Assembly (NCBI RefSeq): GCF_041438805.1
Contig: NZ_CP109190.1
Span: 5,704,001-5,768,000, forward strand
Length of the DNA stretch: 64,000 nucleotides
DNA from: Streptomyces sp. NBC_01707
GTDB taxonomy: Bacteria > Actinomycetota > Actinomycetes > Streptomycetales > Streptomycetaceae
Direction: 5' to 3'
The stretch's first letter is position 1. Each line of letters starts with the position of its first letter. Both the position numbers and the translations under genes were made by a program. Below, piece by piece: positions 58,312-64,000 of the stretch. The notes under the pieces were generated by a model. That model searched no databases and was not told the DNA's origin. It worked only from the letters and a program-made list of their open reading frames with translations.

Positions 58312-59640
58312 TCACGCCCCGAGCAGGCTCTGGCCGCAGACCCGCACGATCTGGCCGTTCACGGCCGCCGAAGCGGGCTGGGCGAACCACGCGGTCGTCT
58401 CCGCCACATCGACCGGAAGTCCGCCCTGCGCGAGGGAGTTCATCCGGCGGCCCGCCTCCCGGATGAAGAGGGGGACGGCGGCGGTCATCTTGGTCTCGAT
58501 GAAGCCGGGGGCGACCGCGTTGACCGTGACGCCGTGGTCGGCGGCGGCGCGCGGGGCCAGGGAGCGGACCAGCCCGATGATGCCCGCCTTGCTGGCCGCG
58601 TAGTTCGTCTGACCGGTGTTGCCCGCGATGCCGGCGATGGACGCGGTGGCGACGATCCGGCCGCCCCGGTTGATGGTGCCCGCATCGAGCAGCGCGTCCG
58701 TGGTGCGCAGCACACTGTCGAGGTTGACCTCGACGACCTGGGTCCAGCGGTCGGCGGGCATGTTGGCGAGCCGCCGGTCCCGGGTGATGCCCGCGTTGTG
58801 GACGAGAATGTCCAGGCCGTCGGGGACCGCGGCGGCGATCCGCTCGGCGGCGTCGTCCGCGGTGACGTCGAGCGGCAGCGCCGACGCGCCGATCCGGTCG
58901 GCGGTGCGCGCCAACTCGTCCCGGGACTGCGGGATGTCGAGGCAGATGACCTGCGCTCCGTCCCGTGCCAGGACCGACGCGACCGAGGCGCCGATGCCGC
59001 GGGCAGCGCCGGTGACCAGCGCGGTGCGTCCGGCGAGCGGTGCGGCCGGGTCGGCGGCCGGATCGGGCGCGGCGCCGGTGAGTTCGACGACCTGGCCGCT
59101 GACGTACGCGGACCGGGGCGAGAGCAGGAACCGAAGGGTGGACTCCGCCGAGGCGGCCGCACCCGGTTCGATCCGGAGCAGCTGGACGGTGGCGCCCCTG
59201 CCGATCTCCTTGCCGAGCGAGCGCACGAACCCCTCAAGAGCCTGCTGGGCAGCCGCCTGATGGTGGTCGTCGGCCGACGGCCGCACCCCGACGATCACGA
59301 TCCGGCCGCCCGGTGCCAGCGAACGTACGACAGGGTGCAGTGCCGCGTGCACGTCGCCGAGTCCGGCGGCGGTGGCAACTGCCGTCGCATCCACCACGAT
59401 CCCCGCAGGGCGGGATGTCGCTTCGGCGCTCCGGACCACCGTGAGGCCGGTCGCGGCCAGGACCGCACCCAGCTCCCGCACAACGGCTGAGTCGCCCGCC
59501 GTGAGGTGCAGCAGCGGGCCGTCCAGCGACTGCGTCTCGAGCGACCAGCGACGCAGCCGCGCCGGCTGCGGCAGGCCGAGCTTCCGGGTCAGAAATCGGC
59601 CGGGTGCTGTGCCGGTGAAGTGCAGATAGCGGTCGGCCAT
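58312..59640 (-). CDS. fabG4: 3-oxoacyl-ACP/CoA reductase, FabG4 type
   Basis: A 442-aa high-molecular-weight FabG. An N-terminal flavodoxin-like domain (about 1-195) precedes the SDR domain (about 205-440) with TALVTGAARGIG, LVHNAG, the catalytic serine region IVATASIAGIAGNTG and the pair YAASKAG. It would reduce 3-oxoacyl-thioesters with NAD(P)H. It is cotranscribed with the MaoC gene, with the stop overlapping or touching that gene's start. It diverges from fadA2 across an 86-bp region containing palindromes. Confidence 0.93.
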   Translation of the reverse strand: MADRYLHFTGTAPGRFLTRKLGLPQPARLRRWSLETQSLDGPLLHLTAGDSAVVRELGAVLAATGLTVVRSAEATSRPAGIVVDATAVATAAGLGDVHAALHPVVRSLAPGGRIVIVGVRPSADDHHQAAAQQALEGFVRSLGKEIGRGATVQLLRIEPGAAASAESTLRFLLSPRSAYVSGQVVELTGAAPDPAADPAAPLAGRTALVTGAARGIGASVASVLARDGAQVICLDIPQSRDELARTADRIGASALPLDVTADDAAERIAAAVPDGLDILVHNAGITRDRRLANMPADRWTQVVEVNLDSVLRTTDALLDAGTINRGGRIVATASIAGIAGNTGQTNYAASKAGIIGLVRSLAPRAAADHGVTVNAVAPGFIETKMTAAVPLFIREAGRRMNSLAQGGLPVDVAETTAWFAQPASAAVNGQIVRVCGQSLLGA

Positions 59641-59669
59641 TGTCCAGACTCCCTGCGCGGTCGTAGATT

Positions 59670-59691
59670 TTACTGCGGAGTAAGGTTACTC
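59670..59691. promoter_or_regulatory. overlapping palindromes in the fabG4/fadA2 divergent promoter
   Basis: TTACT-GCGG-AGTAA (59670-59683) and GAGTAA-GG-TTACTC (59678-59691) are exact inverted repeats that share the central GAGTAA. Three repeats of the same half site at this spacing are typical of a TetR-type operator. The TetR regulator 3 kb away, in the same module, is the best candidate. Confidence 0.65.
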
Positions 59692-59712
59692 AAGAGTCAG
59701 GAGCAGGTCGAG

Positions 59713-59730
59713 ATGAGTTGGTCGAGATGA
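59713..59730 (+). CDS. 5-codon upstream ORF coupled to fadA2
   Basis: ATG 59713 to TGA 59728-59730 encodes MSWSR. The best ribosome site in the region, AGGAG at 59699-59703, is 9 nt from this ATG, whereas the fadA2 ATG at 59727 has none of its own. The stop overlaps the fadA2 start as ATGA. Translation of fadA2 probably depends on re-initiation after this mini-ORF. A direct repeat, GTCGAGATGA, at 59708-59717 and 59721-59730 created the arrangement. Confidence 0.45.
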   Translation: MSWSR

Positions 59731-60995
59731 TCCCCCTTGCTCTCCCGCAGCCGCGCCGGGTCGCGGTCATCGGCGGCAGCCGGATCCCGTTCGCGCGCTC
59801 CGACGGCCCGTACGCACACTCCTCCAACCAGGAGATGCTCACCGCCGCACTGAACGGTCTGGTCGAACGGTTCGGGCTTCAGGGGCAGCAGGTCGGCGAG
59901 TTCGTCGCAGGCGCCGTCCTCAAGCACAGCCGGGACTTCAACCTCGCTCGCGAGACCGTCCTCGGCTCGGCGCTCGACCCGCGCACCCCCGCGTACGACA
60001 TCCAACAGGCCTGCGGCACGGGGCTCCAGGCCGTGATCGCCGCCGCCGACAAGATCATGCTCGGCGCGGTCGACTCCGCGATCGCGGGCGGCACGGACAC
60101 CACGAGCGACGCACCGCTCGGCGTCAACGACCAACTGCGCAGACTGCTGCTGGCGGCCCGGCGGGCAAGGTCGACCGGCGGACGGATCAAGGCACTTACG
60201 GGGATACGGCCCCGGCATCTCGTCCCCGACATACCGCGGAACGCCGAACCCCGCACCGGGCTCTCGATGGGCGAACACGCGGCGATCACCGCCCGGCAGT
60301 GGGACATCGGCCGCGCCGAGCAGGACCTCCTCGCCGCCACCAGTCATCAGCGGCTCGCCGCCGCGTACGAACGCGGCTTCCTGCACGACCTCGTCGTCCC
60401 CCACCTCGGCCTGGCCCGCGACCAGAACCTCCGCCCCGGCTCCACCGTGGAGAAACTCGCCACCCTCGAGCCGGTGTTCGGCGCCGACCACCCCGACGCG
60501 ACGATGACCGCGGGCAACTCGACCCCGCTCACCGACGGCGCCGCCACCGTGCTGCTGGCGAGCGACGAGTGGGCCGAGGCGCACGGCCTGGAGCCACTGG
60601 CGTATCTCTCGCTGTACGAGACCGCCGCCGTCGACCATGTGGGCGGCGATGACGGGCTGTTGATGGCTCCCGCGTACGCCGTACCGCGGATGCTGGAGCG
60701 CGCCGGGCTCACCGTCGAGGACTTCGACCTCGTCGAGATCCACGAGGCCTTCGCCTCCCAGGTGCTCGCCACCCTGGCCGCCTGGGAGAAGCAGGGGCTC
60801 GCCCCGGTCGACCGGGACAGGCTCAATGTGGCCGGATCGTCGCTCGCCACCGGGCATCCGTTCGCCGCGACCGGGGCGCGGATCGTCGCCACCCTCGCCG
60901 CACTGCTCGCCGAGCGGGAAGGCCCGGGCCGCGGGCTGATCTCGATCTGCGCCGCGGGCGGCCAGGGGGTCACCGCGATCCTGGAACGCCCCTGA
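59727..60995 (+). CDS. fadA2: acetyl-CoA C-acyltransferase (FadA2 type)
   Basis: A 422-aa thiolase. The acyl-carrying cysteine C96 is in QQACGTGLQAV, with EIHEAFASQVLATL before GHPFAATGAR (H377) and the second catalytic cysteine C408 in SICAAGGQGV. The N-terminal RIPFARSDGPYAHSSNQEML is typical of mycobacterial FadA2. It splits or joins 3-oxoacyl-CoA. It is divergent from fabG4, and both share an operator. The start at 59727 has no ribosome site of its own and is coupled to a mini-ORF; TTG 59718 is another option. The acyl-CoA ligase follows 114 bp later. Confidence 0.93.
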   Translation: MIPLALPQPRRVAVIGGSRIPFARSDGPYAHSSNQEMLTAALNGLVERFGLQGQQVGEFVAGAVLKHSRDFNLARETVLGSALDPRTPAYDIQQACGTGLQAVIAAADKIMLGAVDSAIAGGTDTTSDAPLGVNDQLRRLLLAARRARSTGGRIKALTGIRPRHLVPDIPRNAEPRTGLSMGEHAAITARQWDIGRAEQDLLAATSHQRLAAAYERGFLHDLVVPHLGLARDQNLRPGSTVEKLATLEPVFGADHPDATMTAGNSTPLTDGAATVLLASDEWAEAHGLEPLAYLSLYETAAVDHVGGDDGLLMAPAYAVPRMLERAGLTVEDFDLVEIHEAFASQVLATLAAWEKQGLAPVDRDRLNVAGSSLATGHPFAATGARIVATLAALLAEREGPGRGLISICAAGGQGVTAILERP

Positions 60996-61109
60996 TTCCC
61001 GGTCCCTTTCAGCGATCGAGAACAACTTCAAGCCCGACCGGCGGCCGAGGACGAAACGGCCGCCGGACGGACCGGCCGAACCGCCCTTCCCCCTGTTGAG
61101 GAGCCGCTC

Positions 61110-63032
61110 GTGTCCACGTCACCCTCTGCCCCCGCACCTGCCGCGACGCCCGCCCCACCCGCTCCGGTCGAGCCGACGAAGGTCAGGGCGCCGGACGGAT
61201 CGGTACGGCAGGTCTCCGTACCGCCGATCGCGCCGCCCGTCCGGCACGGATCGCTGGCCGAGATCCCCTTCGACAACGCCCACGAGGCCCCGGGCGACGC
61301 CGTCCTCAGCCGCAAGCAGCCGGACGGCAACTGGCAGGACGTGACGGCCGAACAGTTCGCCGGCGAGGTGCTCGCCGTCGCCAAGGGACTGATCGCGGAG
61401 GGCCTGCGGGCCGGCGACCGGATCGCGATCATGGCCCGTACGACGTACGAGTGGACGTTGCTCGACTTCGCGGGCTGGGCCGCCGGACTCGTCACCGTCC
61501 CCATCTACCCCACGTCGTCCGCCTTCCAGGCCCGCTGGATCCTCCAGGACTCGGGCGCCGTCGCCTGCGCCGTGGAGACGGCTGAGGAAGGCCGGCTGAT
61601 CAGCCAGGAACGCAAACAGCTCGGCGATCTCGCCCACCTGTGGCAGTTCGACACCGGCGCACTCGGCCGGCTGAAGACGCTCGGCAGGGACGTCCCCGAC
61701 GACGCGGTCGCCGCCCGCCGGGCGGCCCTGGAACCGGAGACACCCGCCACCCTCATCTACACCTCGGGCACAACCGGACGCCCCAAGGGCTGCGTCCTGA
61801 CCCACGGCAACTTCTTCGCCGAGGTCGACAACGCCATCGAACTCCTCCACCCCGTCTTCAAATCGGTCAGCAAGGAACCGGCCTCGACCCTTCTCTTCCT
61901 GCCGCTGTCGCACGTCTTCGGGCGGATGGTCGCGATCGGCTGTCTGCGCGCCCGGGTCCGGCTCGGCCACGCCCCGTCCATCCGGACCGAGGACCTCCTC
62001 GCCGACCTGGCGGGCTTCCGGCCCTCGTTCCTGCTGGCCATCCCGTACGTACTGGAGAAGGTCTACAACACCGGCCGGGCGACCGCCGAGAAGATGGGCC
62101 GCGCCTCGTCGTTCGACCGCGCCGCGAGGATCGCCCAGCGGTACGGACAGGCCGTCGAGGCCGCCGAGCACGGCACCGGTCCCGGGCCGGGCTGGGGCCT
62201 GCGGGCCGCCCGGGCCCTGTACGACCCGTTGGTCTACCGCCGCATCAGGGCGGCCCTCGGCGGACACGTCCGGTACGCGATCTGCGGTGGCTCCCCGCTG
62301 GGCCGCCGACTCGCAGCTTTCTACGCGGGCGCGGGCATCGAGATCTTCGAGGGGTACGGCCTGACGGAGACCACGGCCGCCGCCACCGTCACCCCACCGC
62401 TCAAACCGCGCCTCGGCACGGTCGGCTGGCCGCTGCCGGGCACCGCCGTGCGGATCGCGGAGGACGGTGAGGTGCTGCTCAGCGGCGGCCAGGTGTTCCG
62501 CGGCTACTGGGACACCGAACGCGGCACGCCCGTCCCCGCACTGGACGGCGGGTGGTTCGCCACCGGCGACCTGGGCGCCCTCGACGAGGACGGCTACCTC
62601 ACCATCACCGGTCGCAAGAAGGAAATCATCATGACGACGGGCGGCAAGAACGTCGCCCCGGCGCCGCTGGAGGACTGGCTGCGCGCGCACCCGCTGGTCG
62701 GCCAGTGCATGGTGGTCGGCGACAACCGCCCGTTCATCACCGCCCTGATCACCCTGGAGCCGGACGGGCTCCTGCACTGGCGGCAGATGCGCAAGAAGCA
62801 GGACGTGCCGATCCGGGACCTGGTGGCGGACCAGGAGCTGCGCGGCGCGCTCCAGCGCGCGGTCGACGAGGCCAACCGCCTGGTCTCGCGCGCCGAGTCG
62901 ATCCGCAAATTCGTCGTGCTGCCGGTGGACTTCACGGAGGAGGGCGGACATCTGACGCCCTCGCTGAAACTGAAGCGGGACGCGATCCTGCGGGACTTCG
63001 AGGCGGAGATCGAGGAGCTGTACCGGAGGTAG
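61110..63032 (+). CDS. long-chain fatty acid-CoA ligase (FadD15-like)
   Basis: A 640-aa adenylate-forming enzyme that activates fatty acids to acyl-CoA with ATP. Motifs: P-loop Y217-TSGTTGRPKG, FEGYGLTETTAAATV, TGDLGALDEDGYLTITGRKK, and EIIMTTGGKNVAPAPLEDWL. The catalytic lysine near the end is in the TPSLKLKRDAIL segment. The first 30 residues are Ala/Pro-rich and probably disordered. GTG 61110 follows GAGGAG. It probably belongs to the same transcript as fadA2 and supplies substrates to this fatty-acid module. Confidence 0.92.
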   Translation: MSTSPSAPAPAATPAPPAPVEPTKVRAPDGSVRQVSVPPIAPPVRHGSLAEIPFDNAHEAPGDAVLSRKQPDGNWQDVTAEQFAGEVLAVAKGLIAEGLRAGDRIAIMARTTYEWTLLDFAGWAAGLVTVPIYPTSSAFQARWILQDSGAVACAVETAEEGRLISQERKQLGDLAHLWQFDTGALGRLKTLGRDVPDDAVAARRAALEPETPATLIYTSGTTGRPKGCVLTHGNFFAEVDNAIELLHPVFKSVSKEPASTLLFLPLSHVFGRMVAIGCLRARVRLGHAPSIRTEDLLADLAGFRPSFLLAIPYVLEKVYNTGRATAEKMGRASSFDRAARIAQRYGQAVEAAEHGTGPGPGWGLRAARALYDPLVYRRIRAALGGHVRYAICGGSPLGRRLAAFYAGAGIEIFEGYGLTETTAAATVTPPLKPRLGTVGWPLPGTAVRIAEDGEVLLSGGQVFRGYWDTERGTPVPALDGGWFATGDLGALDEDGYLTITGRKKEIIMTTGGKNVAPAPLEDWLRAHPLVGQCMVVGDNRPFITALITLEPDGLLHWRQMRKKQDVPIRDLVADQELRGALQRAVDEANRLVSRAESIRKFVVLPVDFTEEGGHLTPSLKLKRDAILRDFEAEIEELYRR

Positions 63033-63362
63033 GCGGACGATCCCGGAGGGGCGGCCCGGCAGGCGGGGCGGCCGGGCCGGTACGAGGTGGAGCGGCCGCC
63101 GGGGCCCCGGCGGGGTACCGAGCCCGACGACGCGTCGGCGGCCGCGGAGAACGCCGAGAAAGCTGCGTGAGCGTGCCCGGGAATGCCGCCGTGACGGCCT
63201 TCGGCAGGGGCGTGGGAGACCGTGCGGGGCGGTCGGGGATGAGGTCGTCGCCGGGTCCGGACGAGTCGCCCGGCCGCCTCTTCGCGGCCTTTCCGCATGC
63301 CGCCTGAGCTGGGATTCTGTGTCGTGCGGCCCTACCGTGTCCCCATCGTGGAAGGGGATCCG
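63033..63362. other. 330-bp gap without a supported gene
   Basis: No reading frame here has a plausible start, ribosome site and protein-like content. An 18-bp perfect palindrome, CCGCCGGGGCCCCGGCGG (63096-63113), has no room for a loop unless its centre opens; it may help terminate the ligase transcript. The promoter for the methyltransferase gene should lie in the last 60 bp. Confidence 0.5.
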
Positions 63363-64000
63363 ATGGACCGGAACATACGCACGATCGACGACGTCCTGAA
63401 GCTGATGGACGGCCTGTTCGCGCCGGAGGCCGATCGCTGGACGACGGACGGGGCCGGCTGGTGGGACGGGTTCTACGGCGACCGCTCGAAGCCGGTGCCG
63501 TTCTTCGTGGCGAAACCGGACGAGAACCTGGTCTCGTACCTCGACCGATCCTTGATCACGCCGGGTCGGGCGCTCGACCTCGGGTGCGGCCCGGGCCGTA
63601 ACGCTCTCCATCTCGCCTCCCTGGGTTTCCAGGTGGACGCCGTCGACCTCTCCCCGGCCGCCATCTCCTGGGCCGAGGAGCGCGCTCGTGAGGCAGGGGC
63701 CGACATCCGGTTCCGTTGCGGTGACGCCTTCGCCCTCACCGAGGCCGAGTCGGACGGCCCGTACGACCTGATCCACGACTCCGGCTGCTTCCACCACCTG
63801 CCGCCGCACCGCCGCATCAGCTACCTGGCCCTGCTGGACCGCGTCCTCGCCCCCGGCGGCCACCTCGCGCTCACCTGCTTCGCAGCCGGAAGGATGGGCT
63901 CCGAACTCCCCGACGCGGAGTTCTACCGCGGGTCCGGCCTGCACGGCGGGCTCGCCTACACGCCGGAGTCCCTGCGCCGGATCTTCTCCGACCTGACGGA
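63363..64000 (+). CDS. SAM-dependent methyltransferase (3' end outside the window)
   Basis: The first 212 codons of a class I methyltransferase. The SAM-binding motif I is ALDLGCGPGRNALHLASLGF, followed by VDAVDLSPAAISWAEERA, the motif II-like DLIHDSGCFHHLPPHRRISY, and LAPGGHLALTCFAAG. The N-terminal WWDGFYGDRSKPVPFF is typical of small-molecule methyltransferases related to thiopurine and tellurite methyltransferases. GAAGGGG precedes ATG 63363. The gene continues past 64000. Confidence 0.88.
   Translation, partial: MDRNIRTIDDVLKLMDGLFAPEADRWTTDGAGWWDGFYGDRSKPVPFFVAKPDENLVSYLDRSLITPGRALDLGCGPGRNALHLASLGFQVDAVDLSPAAISWAEERAREAGADIRFRCGDAFALTEAESDGPYDLIHDSGCFHHLPPHRRISYLALLDRVLAPGGHLALTCFAAGRMGSELPDAEFYRGSGLHGGLAYTPESLRRIFSDLT

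Noticed and set aside
63167..63307. Small plus-strand frame after the ligase gene
   Set aside because: GC-rich, Gly/Arg-rich composition, no ribosome site, and no conserved-looking segment.
61119..63944. 941-codon minus-strand open frame opposite the acyl-CoA ligase
   Set aside because: A typical antisense shadow of a high-GC gene: rich in Gly/Arg/Val/Asp with no domain. The ligase motifs are clear on the other strand.

Overview
The window is high-GC actinobacterial DNA, almost certainly a Streptomyces chromosome core. The evidence is a BldN-type developmental sigma factor with its long pro-sequence, a Rex-hemACD operon, a class I lysyl-tRNA synthetase next to argS, DUF2637 and DUF3558 families, CcsB/ResB cytochrome c maturation, and a futalosine-type menaquinone cluster. 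GTG starts and 4-bp stop/start overlaps (ATGA, GTGA, TTGA) are frequent. No rRNA, tRNA or CRISPR was seen, and no intact insertion sequence.

Layout. 0-2.4 kb: first codons of the anti-sigma gene rsbN, then bldN and a HAD phosphatase, all on the minus strand. 2.5-9.1 kb: a glutaredoxin-like gene, then the rex-hemA-hemC-hemD operon behind a Rex operator, a terminator, and hemB alone. 9.1-14.6 kb: small Streptomyces-type unknowns, including a protein with an ART/DarT-like front and HEAT-like tail, a DUF4253 protein, a DUF4232 lipoprotein and a membrane-anchored HTH protein. 14.7-23.1 kb: argS and lysS (divergent), a DUF2637 membrane protein, two DUF3558 lipoproteins and an RtcB RNA ligase. 23.2-33.0 kb: accessory genes, including an SDR, a YnfA family protein, an FAD monooxygenase divergent from a TetR regulator with repeated operators, a Mut7-C protein, acetyltransferases, an AraC regulator and unknowns.

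33.3-41.2 kb: hemL, a phosphatase and a deacetylase-like lipoprotein, then the cytochrome c maturation operon resA-ccdA-resB-ccsB. Heme precursor supply and heme use therefore sit together. 41.2-47.6 kb: an SRPBCC protein, an uncharacterised pair (P-loop ATPase plus membrane-anchored periplasmic-binding-like protein), a deaminase/2-oxoglutarate oxygenase pair and a small membrane protein. 47.7-54.5 kb: late menaquinone genes (UbiD-like, mqnP, UbiX-like, mqnE) interrupted by a rhomboid protease, a 44-aa basic protein and an Lrp/AsnC regulator. 54.7-56.6 kb: a Cys-rich leader peptide, a 226-bp element with terminal inverted repeats, and a DAACS symporter. 56.7-63.0 kb: a fatty-acid module with a TetR regulator, MaoC dehydratase, FabG4-type reductase, FadA2-type thiolase and acyl-CoA ligase. 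The window ends inside a methyltransferase.

The most interesting candidate system is at 51.5-56.6 kb. A 26-bp AT-rich motif, identical at 20 of 26 positions, lies in front of the Lrp/AsnC gene and again over the promoter of the Cys leader peptide that precedes the symporter. This suggests a cysteine- or cystine-responsive uptake circuit: Lrp regulator, leader-peptide attenuation and a symporter, with a MITE-like insertion in the 5' leader. This is inference from sequence and needs experimental or comparative testing.
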